A DNA stretch of 64,000 nucleotides from Bacteriovoracia bacterium. GTDB lineage: Bacteria; Bdellovibrionota; Bacteriovoracia; Bacteriovoracales; Bacteriovoracaceae. The notes beneath the pieces were generated by a model. The model was not told the DNA's origin, did not search any database, and saw only the letters and a list, made by a program, of their open reading frames with translations. The stretch lies in contig JAUIIL010000008.1 of assembly GCA_030431635.1 (NCBI GenBank), positions 169,657 to 233,656 of the forward strand, written 5' to 3'. The position numbers were made by a program, and so were the translations under genes. Shown here piece by piece: positions 14,228 to 21,491 of the stretch; positions within the stretch are counted from its first letter, which is position 1; every line of letters begins with the position of its first letter.

Positions 14228-15871
14228 ATGAGAAATTTTAGCAAGTTAATGATCTTCTTTGTAACAGCTTCAGCTTTTGCGGGTGTTAACCTAAAGAATG
14301 GAAATTTTTATATTTCCTATACTGATATTGTTGTTCCTGGGGGAGGGAAGAAACTTGAAATTACGAGAACCTATAACTCAAAAGCAACTGACATGGGATG
14401 GTTTGGTTTTGGTTGGGGATCTCCCTATGAAACGAGACTAGAACTTTCAGCGGATGGTTCTGTGGTTGTTCATGAGAATGGTGCAGGGGGGAGAACTCGT
14501 TTTACCCCTAAAGCAAAAATCGATCCTGCTTCTGCTGCTGAAAAAATTGTAAGCGCAATGAGAAAGAAAACAACTATTACTGATGAAGCAGCAAAAAGAC
14601 TTATTGATAGATTAAAATCAAATGCTGAACTAAGACATCAGTACGCTCTTAATTTTGGAGTTAAATCAAAACTTTCTGATGGAACAGTTTTGTATTCAAA
14701 TGAGAGAGGTTTACAAGAGTTACATAAACTAAAATCTGGTTTTATGAGATCCTTTAACGATGGAAACAAAGAATATTTTGATGAAAAAGGGCGTCTCATC
14801 AAATCTGAAGACAAAAACAAGTATTCTGTTAGTCTTACTTACAATAAAACGGGAGAACTTGAGGCGATTAAAGATTCTCAAGCAAAACAACTTTTCTTCA
14901 GCTGGTATCCAGATGGGCGCGTTAAGCATATTTGGTCAGCAGGGGATAAGAAAACGTTGTATAAGTATAAAGAAAAAGATCTCACTTATTCTCAGGATAT
15001 AGCAGGAAACGTTTATAAGTATGAATATGATAAAAATCACAATATGGTTGTTATTGATTATTCAGAAAATAAAAACGCTAAGGGTCGTGAGAAAATGACG
15101 ATTGATTACGAACCAAAAACATTTTTTGTTTCAAAAATCCAAGACAGAAATGGTGATGTGACAAAATATAAGTATGGTTCTGATCCAAAAAATCCAGATC
15201 TTCACTATTGGACAGACGTGACGAAGAAAGGTTTTGATGGAAAAGAGTTAACGAACAAGTACGAGTATGAAATCAGAACTCGTCCAGATGGATCTCAGTA
15301 CACTTATAGAATTGCAACAAAAATTAATAATATTGATACGGAAACAATTTATTCAGAATGTTGCGGTCTTCCTCTAAAAATTTCAAGAGGTAAGCATGTA
15401 ACTAATTTTGAATACAATGACAAAGGTCTTCTGACGAAGAAGAACTCAACCCGTGGTGATTTTGTTAAAATTGATTACGATAAGCAATTGAACAAAATAG
15501 CCAAAGTTGAAAACAATGATGGTTGGACTAAGTTTGACTATGATGGAAAAGGAAACCTAAAGAAAGCAGTCAATAGTAAAGGAAAAGCTGTTCTTCTTAT
15601 TTATGATAGAAAAGGTCGTATTACAAAAATGGTAGATCAGGATAAGAAGAGTAATAAGAGAAGAACTCTTGCTTTTACTTATAATGCCATGGGGAAACCA
15701 GTTGAAATTGAAATGGATAAAGTTGGTAAAATTGATGTTAAATACGATAATTATGGAGAGATTAAGAAAGTCGAGTCTAAGGCAGGTCATAAAATGGCCC
15801 TTCAAGTGACTCAAGCTTTCCAAAATTTGCTCTCAATTGTTAAGCCAGCAGGTGTTAACCTAAATATGTAG
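14228..15871 (+). CDS. Secreted YD-repeat (RHS-like) protein
   Basis: A 547-residue exported protein with a signal peptide (cleaved near AFA-GVN). After it, NGNFYISYTDIVVPGG, LEITRTYNSKATDMGWFGFGW and GGRTRFTP form the N-terminal region typical of RHS/wall-associated proteins. From about residue 170 to the end there are repeated YD-type units (FNDGNKEYFDEKGRLI, LTYNKTGELEAIKDS, FEYNDKGLLTKK, FDYDGKGNLKKAVN, LIYDRKGRITKM). There is no RHS core cage ending, no C-terminal toxin and no T6SS neighbour, and the length is short for RHS. It is likely a beta-rich surface or periplasmic protein. A sigma-28-like promoter lies ahead, suggesting expression with flagellar genes. Confidence 0.85.
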   Translation: MRNFSKLMIFFVTASAFAGVNLKNGNFYISYTDIVVPGGGKKLEITRTYNSKATDMGWFGFGWGSPYETRLELSADGSVVVHENGAGGRTRFTPKAKIDPASAAEKIVSAMRKKTTITDEAAKRLIDRLKSNAELRHQYALNFGVKSKLSDGTVLYSNERGLQELHKLKSGFMRSFNDGNKEYFDEKGRLIKSEDKNKYSVSLTYNKTGELEAIKDSQAKQLFFSWYPDGRVKHIWSAGDKKTLYKYKEKDLTYSQDIAGNVYKYEYDKNHNMVVIDYSENKNAKGREKMTIDYEPKTFFVSKIQDRNGDVTKYKYGSDPKNPDLHYWTDVTKKGFDGKELTNKYEYEIRTRPDGSQYTYRIATKINNIDTETIYSECCGLPLKISRGKHVTNFEYNDKGLLTKKNSTRGDFVKIDYDKQLNKIAKVENNDGWTKFDYDGKGNLKKAVNSKGKAVLLIYDRKGRITKMVDQDKKSNKRRTLAFTYNAMGKPVEIEMDKVGKIDVKYDNYGEIKKVESKAGHKMALQVTQAFQNLLSIVKPAGVNLNM

Positions 15872-15907
15872 GCCAGGCAAAAACAGTAAAGAGAGCAGGA
15901 GGAAATA

Positions 15908-16096
15908 ATGAAATTAGTACTTTTAACGGCCATTCTAGTAAGCTTTGTTTCAATTTCTCAAGTGAAAGCTGAGGATTGTGAGACGCTTTTTGATGGAAAC
16001 AGAAGTGTTTCAGGAAAAGGTGGAGATGCTCCTAAAGAGACAAAGTGTAAAGATGCTGATGGTAATGAAATTGAGTGTTCAACAACACAAAAATAA
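15908..16096 (+). CDS. Small secreted protein
   Basis: A 62-residue protein with a clear signal peptide (about 21 residues, cleavage near VKA-EDC) and a mature part of about 41 residues. The mature chain is hydrophilic with three Cys (EDCETL, ETKCKDADG, EIECST) and Gly-rich turns. An AGGAGGAA ribosome site is close to the ATG. It follows the YD-repeat gene by 36 nt and is closed by an intrinsic terminator, so the two are probably co-transcribed from the sigma-28-like promoter. No family recognised. Confidence 0.75.
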   Translation: MKLVLLTAILVSFVSISQVKAEDCETLFDGNRSVSGKGGDAPKETKCKDADGNEIECSTTQK

Positions 16097-16132
16097 TTAC
16101 TGAACGATATTTTATTTTTTAAAGTTATATTG

Positions 16133-16162
16133 AAAAACCCACTCATTTAAGTGGGTTTTTTT
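16133..16162. terminator. Intrinsic terminator, symmetrical
   Basis: AAAAACCCACT (16133-16143) pairs with AGTGGGTTTTT (16150-16160) over a 6-nt loop, followed by more T. A-tract and T-tract allow use on both strands; it ends the YD-repeat/small-protein unit. Confidence 0.92.
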
Positions 16163-16299
16163 GTTTTCATCTCTGTTGACCACTTTTAATGAATGAAAAT
16201 GTCTAAAAATGGAACAGTTTTTTATAAAGATTTTAGTCAGTACTAATAATAATTACAATTCATTGTGCTTTTTTTTCATAAGCATCTTATGATGAATTT

Positions 16300-17013
16300 G
16301 TGAAATACCTTTTATTACTGTTATTGATTTCATCCAGCTATGCAGATTTATTATATAAGTCCTGCACTTCTGATCATAAGCCAACTTGTTTGAAGGTGAC
16401 TTCAGATAAAAAGCGATATGATGTTTTCTTTGATGGCCCCATCAATTCTTCTAGCTACTCTCTAGCTAAAGAAGCCCTCGGTAAAATTCCTGATAATGAA
16501 TCATTTACTCTTTATTTGAATTCAGGAGGTGGCGAAACCTCTTTAGCAGAAAAAATAGGAAGGCTCGCCACATCTAAATGTGAAAAAAAACAATACCTTT
16601 ACTTTGGTAAACCTTACTGTAAAAAGTGTGAAGTTACGACAAAAGTGGACGAGGGAAATAGATGTGCTTCTGCCTGTGTGGGAGTCTATACCGCTGGTCA
16701 TGTGAAAGATTATGAAACAGAAGCTAAATTTGGCTTTCACCGAAGTTCAGACTTATTTTATCCAGAAGCCGGAACCTTTACTATTCGTCGCGGTGGTGGA
16801 GATGAGCAAATTATTATTACAGAGGAATCCTTGCGAAGAAAAGGTCGAGAGGAGATGATTAAGAGCTTAATAAAGTGGAATGTAAATCAAGCTTTTATCG
16901 ATAAGCTTGATTCTTTAGGAGCTCTTGAGAGAAAAGAGATGACTTATCTGAGGCCCCATGAGCTTCAAGATTCAGGGATTTTGGATAATTCTTTGCTGCC
17001 ATATTGCGAGTGA
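16300..17013 (+). CDS. Predicted periplasmic protein with ClpP/crotonase-like fold (COG3904-like)
   Basis: A 237-residue protein with a signal peptide (cleavage near SYA-DLL). The body has the two loops typical of ClpP-like periplasmic proteins: SFTLYLNSGGGETSLAEKIG (strand, Gly-rich oxyanion-type loop, helix) and NRCASACVGVYTAGH, where the Ser between two Cys sits where the ClpP nucleophile is. GFHRSS follows as a possible His site. Eight or more Cys, in pairs (YCKKC, CASAC), suggest an oxidised periplasmic protein. The start is GTG at 16300; a three-codon ATG frame (16292) overlaps it. Real protease activity is not shown by the sequence. Confidence 0.7.
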   Translation: MKYLLLLLLISSSYADLLYKSCTSDHKPTCLKVTSDKKRYDVFFDGPINSSSYSLAKEALGKIPDNESFTLYLNSGGGETSLAEKIGRLATSKCEKKQYLYFGKPYCKKCEVTTKVDEGNRCASACVGVYTAGHVKDYETEAKFGFHRSSDLFYPEAGTFTIRRGGGDEQIIITEESLRRKGREEMIKSLIKWNVNQAFIDKLDSLGALERKEMTYLRPHELQDSGILDNSLLPYCE

Positions 17014-17147
17014 GCTGTCTTAGGAAGGATGAGATTTTTGTTCATTTTCTAGTCAAAAGTTAAAAAATTGATATAAATAAAAAATATTTACATAGTTGAA
17101 ATCCAGTTATTTCAAAAGGTTACAATGGTTCTTTAAAAGGGCTTTAT

Positions 17148-17163
17148 TGGCACAAGTCCTGCA
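17148..17163 (+). promoter_or_regulatory. Near-consensus sigma-54 (RpoN) promoter
   Basis: TGGCACAAGTCCTGCA keeps TGGCAC at -24, GC at -12 and the exact spacing of TGGCACRNNNNTTGCW, with C for the first T of the -12 element. Transcription would begin about 34 nt before the ATG at 17208. No gene for an enhancer-binding protein lies within the window. Confidence 0.6.
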
Positions 17164-17207
17164 AACAATAAATAGCAAAACAACTAAACCATCAAGGAGA
17201 GTGTTTT

Positions 17208-17372
17208 ATGAAAGCTTTATTTTTTGTATTTGCTTTAGTTTTATCTTTTTCTTCAGCGACACACGCTATCGAAGTGTATGACCAAGATTGCTCTTCAATT
17301 AGCAATGTTACTGGTTCAAAAGAAGTAAAGAAAGAAAGTACTGATAGAGATCCATCAGCAACAGGACAATAA
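17208..17372 (+). CDS. Small secreted protein behind a sigma-54-like promoter
   Basis: A 54-residue protein, MKALFFVFALVLSFSSATHA then about 34 mature residues (starting IEVYDQDC) ending in SATGQ. AAGGAGA lies 8 nt before the ATG, and codon use is like that of neighbouring genes. The mature peptide is small, charged and has a single Cys. It resembles the 62-residue secreted protein at 15908 in size, the Asp-Cys soon after the signal peptide, and a charged tail, but the likeness is weak. It stands alone between an upstream sigma-54-like site and a convergent gene 5 nt away. Confidence 0.7.
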   Translation: MKALFFVFALVLSFSSATHAIEVYDQDCSSISNVTGSKEVKKESTDRDPSATGQ

Positions 17373-17377
17373 TAACG

Positions 17378-17758
17378 TTAGTCGGCCAGAAATTGATCTA
17401 GCCGTCTCATATCGTCTTCCCCAATGTGCTCTAACTCCTCTCTTTTAATTACTTTTGAAAGAGAGGAGTTTTTGCTTTTTCTTTGGGTCTTTGACTGGCG
17501 AGTCTGAACTCTGTCTTGTTTAATCGAAACTTGAGAGGGGCCTGCGTTTGTAAAAAGTTTTTTCCCCATTCTTTTTGTTCCACTCCAAGCACTTGAAGCT
17601 ATTTCACTCGATTTTTTTATGATGTAGTGCCTAGAGCTCACTGTGACGCCGTCAAGAAAGTCAAAAAGGTTTTCTCCTCCTCCAATGGGAATAAGAAGAA
17701 TAAAAAAAACAAAAACAAAATGAATGAGAAAGCGAACAAAACTAGGGATGAAAAACAT
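17378..17758 (-). CDS. Small membrane-anchored hypothetical protein
   Basis: A 126-residue protein with an N-terminal hydrophobic segment (about residues 7-25) followed by a basic, Ser/Lys/Gln-rich chain (KTQRKSKNSSLSKVIKREE) and an acidic C-terminal helix (HIGEDDMRRLDQFLAD). It could be a signal anchor with a cytoplasmic or periplasmic tail. No family recognised. It is the last gene of a three-gene minus-strand unit behind a CheX-like protein and a CheY-like regulator, 3 nt after the former. Convergent with the small secreted protein 5 nt away. Confidence 0.6.
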   Translation of the reverse strand: MFFIPSFVRFLIHFVFVFFILLIPIGGGENLFDFLDGVTVSSRHYIIKKSSEIASSAWSGTKRMGKKLFTNAGPSQVSIKQDRVQTRQSKTQRKSKNSSLSKVIKREELEHIGEDDMRRLDQFLAD

Positions 17759-17761
17759 TAT

Positions 17762-18316
17762 TTAAACCTCGATATTGCTATGAGAGTTTTGAATTTCAAA
17801 ATACAGGTGACAAGGAATCTGACGCTCTTGTGTCTCTAGATGATAAAGAGCTTCAATTAGAAGAGAATTCTCTTTGAACTTTTCAATTTCCTTTAAAAGA
17901 ATTGAACCTTTAGCTTCTTTTGAAAGAAGCTTTGGTGGAGTAATATAGCAAAGCGTATCTTCATCGTTTTCAATATTAGTCATGATTTTACCCAAAAGGA
18001 TATTCATTGCTTCAACATAAAGGCCTTGGATAAAATTATACTTTTCCTTGCTGCGAGCAAAAGAGACAATAGGTGATTCGCAGATAACAAATCCCTTAAG
18101 TTCTCCAGTTATACCAAAGGAGATGACCATAGAGATTTCATTAAACTCATAGTTTTTGATAACTTCTTTCTTTTCAACATGAATCTTTGTTAAATTGGCC
18201 CTTTGATATATTTGAATATTTTCAGGAAAAACAGAATTAATATCAGTAATAATATTCTGATTCTCTAAAAGAGTAGGGTTGAACTTCTTAGAACTTCTTT
18301 TTAATAGTTTCATCAT
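17762..18316 (-). CDS. CheX/CheC-like chemotaxis phosphatase-fold protein
   Basis: A 184-residue cytoplasmic protein. Residues about 65-130 look like a CheC/CheX/FliY unit: a strand pair (MVISFGITGELKGFVI), then the helix YVEAMNILLGKIMTNI with E102 and N105, the residue pair that dephosphorylates CheY-P in CheX, and the ITPP loop (125-128) typical of the CheX family. It overlaps the receiver-domain gene by 1 nt (TAATG), so it is probably made with that regulator and acts on it. The N-terminal 60 residues are unassigned. The call rests on motif likeness, so it is moderate. Confidence 0.6.
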   Translation of the reverse strand: MMKLLKRSSKKFNPTLLENQNIITDINSVFPENIQIYQRANLTKIHVEKKEVIKNYEFNEISMVISFGITGELKGFVICESPIVSFARSKEKYNFIQGLYVEAMNILLGKIMTNIENDEDTLCYITPPKLLSKEAKGSILLKEIEKFKENSLLIEALYHLETQERQIPCHLYFEIQNSHSNIEV

Positions 18317-18720
18317 TACATATCATCCATGTTTGAAATTTTATCGATTGAATTTATAAGATCTTCTTTCGAAAAAGGTTTTTGTATAAAATCATTGGCA
18401 CCAGCACTAATTGATTCAATCACCACATGTTCCTGGGCCAGAGAGGAAATCATAATAATAGAAACATTAGGTAAGCTTTTATTGATTGTCTTTGCTAGAT
18501 CAATCCCACTGATATCTGGCATCACCACATCAAGGATAACAATATCTGGTTTTTTCTCTGCGATTATTTTAACGGCGTCTTCAGCGTGGGCGGCTTCACC
18601 GATAACTTCTATATTTTCTTCATCTTCAAGCATCTCGTTAATAGAGGCCCTTGAAAACTCAGAATCATCGACGACAATGATACGACATTTTTTAATTTCT
18701 TCCTGGGTGTTATTTGGCAT
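18316..18720 (-). CDS. CheY-like single-domain response regulator
   Basis: A 134-residue receiver domain without an output domain. Acidic pocket D18-D19 (IIVVDDSEFSR), phosphoacceptor D64 (VILDVVMPDISG), switch Ser/Thr at IMISS (about 91-92) and K113 (FIQKPFS) are all there. GGAAG precedes the ATG. It is the first gene of the unit with the CheX-like protein, so signalling is likely by phosphorylation in one direction and CheX-type dephosphorylation in the other. No histidine kinase is nearby; the input and target cannot be inferred. Confidence 0.9.
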   Translation of the reverse strand: MPNNTQEEIKKCRIIVVDDSEFSRASINEMLEDEENIEVIGEAAHAEDAVKIIAEKKPDIVILDVVMPDISGIDLAKTINKSLPNVSIIMISSLAQEHVVIESISAGANDFIQKPFSKEDLINSIDKISNMDDM

Positions 18721-18796
18721 TTTTCTTCCTGAATAATGATTAACACTACTATTCTAAGCGAAATTGGAAGAGAATTAAAAGGATTAGTTGAGAATT

Positions 18797-21244
18797 TTAA
18801 GCCGCAACTTGTCCATTATCATCATTTCTTGATGCTTTTTTCTTGGTTGTGCTCTTTTTGCTGGTAGTTCTTTTCCCATCAAATGACTGAGCCATCCAGT
18901 CAACTAAAGCCACTTCCAAAACTTCATCAATTGTTTTCACCGGAACGAATTTAAGTTTCTTGCGATACTCTTCTGGAATTTCAACAAGATCTTTCTTGTT
19001 CTTCCAAGGAATAATAATCGTACTTATTCCCATTCTCATGGCCGCAAGAGACTTCTCTTTAAGACCTCCAATAGGAAGAACTTTTCCTGTTAGAGTAATC
19101 TCTCCTGTCATAGCGACATCTTTACTCACAGGGCAACCCGTGAGTAGTGAAACAATTGTTGTTGCTAAAGTAATACCTGCACTTGGGCCATCTTTAGGAA
19201 TGGCTCCTTGTGGGAGGTGAATGTGAATCTCATGCTCATCAAAAACTTTCTCATCTATTCCAAGTTCATGAGCATGACTTCTTATATACCCCATGGCCGC
19301 ATGAGCTGATTCCTTCATTACATCGCCTAATTGACCAGTTAAGGTAATACCACTTCCTTTCATTTTAGTTGCTTCAATATAAAGAATTTCTCCACCGGCT
19401 GCTGTCCAAGCAAGACCAGTTGTTACACCAATTTCGTCATGAGATTTTTCATCCTCTTTGGTGTAAGTATGAGGACCAAGAAATTCAACAACAGTTTTTG
19501 GATTCACTTGAGTGACACCAGTTTCACCTTCGGCCACTCTTTTAGCGACTTTTCTACAAAGTGCACCTATTTGTCTTTCAAGGTTACGAAGACCGGCTTC
19601 TCTGGTGTAGTGACGAATAACAGAGGCCACAGACTCATCTGGTAGTGTCATATTTTGATCTGTTACACCGTTTTCATCCATTTGTTTTTTAATTAAGTAT
19701 TTTTTGGCAATAGCTATTTTTTCTTCTTGAGAGTATCCAGAAAGACTAATCACTTCCATTCTGTCTCTGAGAGGAGCAGGGATGTTTTCAAGAACGTTTG
19801 CTGTTGCAATAAACATAACATTTGAGAGATCGTATGGAATGTTAAGATAATGATCTCTAAATGATGAGTTTTGTTCAGGGTCTAGAACTTCAAGCATGGC
19901 ACTGGATGGATCACCTTTGTAATCAGAACCAAGTTTATCGATTTCATCAAGCATAATAACAGGATTATTAGTTCCAGCTTGTTTAAGAGCTTGAATGAAT
20001 CTTCCTGGCATAGCTCCAACATAAGTTCTTCTATGTCCTCTCATCTCAGCTTCATCTTTAACTCCACCAAGACTGATACGGATAAACTCTCTCCCCGTTG
20101 CTCTTGCGATTGATTTTCCTAAAGATGTTTTTCCAACTCCTGGAGGCCCAGAAAAACAAAGAATAGGACCTTTCATTTTGGAACCTTTTAAGCTTCTTAC
20201 AGCAAGGTATTCAAGAATTCTTTCTTTGATTTTATCTAAGTCAAAATGATCTTCATCTAAGACTTCTTTTGCATATTTTAAATCTGTAATTTCTTCCGAA
20301 TGCTCAGACCAAGGAAGTTCAACAATCCACTCTAAATAACTTCTTAAAATTGAAGACTCTGAGGAGTCAGGATGCATTCTTTCTAAACGTGCGAGCTGTT
20401 TAAGAGCTTCTTTCTCAGCTTCTTCGTGCATTTTTTTGGCGAGAATTTTTTCTTTTATTTCAGTGAACTCATCTTGCTTGGGTTCACCATCATCACCAAG
20501 TTCATTCTTAATAGCTCTGATTTGCTCTCTTAAAAAATATTCTTTTTGAGTTTTTGATATCTCTTCTTTAGCATTACTTCTTATTTGTTGCTGAACTTGG
20601 AGAATCTCAAGCTCTCTTGCCAGAAGATCATTGATTCTATTAAGTCTTTCAACTGGATTAAGTGTTTCAAGAATTGCTTGGGCTTCAGAAACCTTTAAAT
20701 TAAGATTTGAAGCAATCAGGTCAGCGAGTCTTCCTGGATCTTGAATATCTTCAAGAACCATTAATATATCAGGAGAAAGTATTTTTCCAAGTGAGATAAC
20801 TTTTTCTAGTTGCTCTCTAACTGTTCTCATCAAAGCTTCAACAGCAAGCTCACTTGGAGCAATTTCTTCATTTTGAACTTTTTCAAGTTTCACTTGGTAG
20901 AAAGGCTCTGTTTGAATGAAGTCAACAATTCTTGCTTTAGATAAACCTTGAATAAGAATCTTAATTCTTCCATCTGGAAGTTTTCTCATTCTCATTATCA
21001 TGGCAACTGTTCCTAGCTCGTAGATTTCAGATGGGGCAGGGGCCTCAGCTTGAATATCTTTTTGGCTGCTTAAGAGAATCAATCGATCTGTCTTATTTAA
21101 TGCTTCTTCAACTGCTTTTATCGAAGTGTCACGTCCTACAAAAAGTGGAAGAATCATAAAAGGATAAACAACGATGTCTCTGATGGGTAGTAGTGGGAGG
21201 GTCTCTTTAAACTCTATTGAATCACCCTCGTAGTTTGTTACCAT
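18797..21244 (-). CDS. lon: ATP-dependent Lon protease
   Basis: An 815-residue LonA: N-terminal LAN substrate-binding domain (about 1-215), coiled coil, AAA+ module with Walker A GPPGVGKT (366-373) and Walker B VIMLDEID, and C-terminal Ser-Lys protease with catalytic S688 in KDGPSAG and K731 in GGLKEK. It degrades misfolded and regulatory proteins in the cytoplasm. The C-terminus carries a Lys/Ser/Thr-rich tail of about 30 residues (KRTTSKKSTTKKKASRN), which is longer than usual and may bind nucleic acid or polyphosphate. AAGGAGAAAGG stands before the ATG. No CIRCE or sigma-32 site is evident upstream. Confidence 0.97.
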   Translation of the reverse strand: MVTNYEGDSIEFKETLPLLPIRDIVVYPFMILPLFVGRDTSIKAVEEALNKTDRLILLSSQKDIQAEAPAPSEIYELGTVAMIMRMRKLPDGRIKILIQGLSKARIVDFIQTEPFYQVKLEKVQNEEIAPSELAVEALMRTVREQLEKVISLGKILSPDILMVLEDIQDPGRLADLIASNLNLKVSEAQAILETLNPVERLNRINDLLARELEILQVQQQIRSNAKEEISKTQKEYFLREQIRAIKNELGDDGEPKQDEFTEIKEKILAKKMHEEAEKEALKQLARLERMHPDSSESSILRSYLEWIVELPWSEHSEEITDLKYAKEVLDEDHFDLDKIKERILEYLAVRSLKGSKMKGPILCFSGPPGVGKTSLGKSIARATGREFIRISLGGVKDEAEMRGHRRTYVGAMPGRFIQALKQAGTNNPVIMLDEIDKLGSDYKGDPSSAMLEVLDPEQNSSFRDHYLNIPYDLSNVMFIATANVLENIPAPLRDRMEVISLSGYSQEEKIAIAKKYLIKKQMDENGVTDQNMTLPDESVASVIRHYTREAGLRNLERQIGALCRKVAKRVAEGETGVTQVNPKTVVEFLGPHTYTKEDEKSHDEIGVTTGLAWTAAGGEILYIEATKMKGSGITLTGQLGDVMKESAHAAMGYIRSHAHELGIDEKVFDEHEIHIHLPQGAIPKDGPSAGITLATTIVSLLTGCPVSKDVAMTGEITLTGKVLPIGGLKEKSLAAMRMGISTIIIPWKNKKDLVEIPEEYRKKLKFVPVKTIDEVLEVALVDWMAQSFDGKRTTSKKSTTKKKASRNDDNGQVAA

Positions 21245-21409
21245 GCCTTTCTCCTAAATTAATAACTTCAGCATTACCTGGATACAAATAATTCGGATTA
21301 TTGTAAGGGCTTCTTGATACTTTTTTTCATCTTCTCAAAGAATTTTTCCTTTAATTGCATAGACTTGTCGGGCTTTCCAAGCGACTGTCTAAAGTTTGAG
21401 ACTGCCTTT

Positions 21410-21421
21410 TGTCTAACTTTT
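21410..21421. repeat. TGTCTAACTTTT element between lon and glmU
   Basis: The 12-mer TGTCTAACTTTT recurs exactly at 58742-58753, where it is paired with its own complement. A second, partial TGTCTAA copy lies 24 nt upstream at 21386-21392. It lies in the divergent lon-glmU promoter region. Confidence 0.3.
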
Positions 21422-21491
21422 ATGCTAAATTCAGCAAGTATTGTTTAATGCTATAAACTCTTTAGACACTCAATTGAAAAGGGGCGCAATT

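Noticed and set aside
18329..18736. 135-residue plus-strand frame opposite the response regulator
   Set aside because: Mirror of a certain receiver-domain gene, with no ribosome site.
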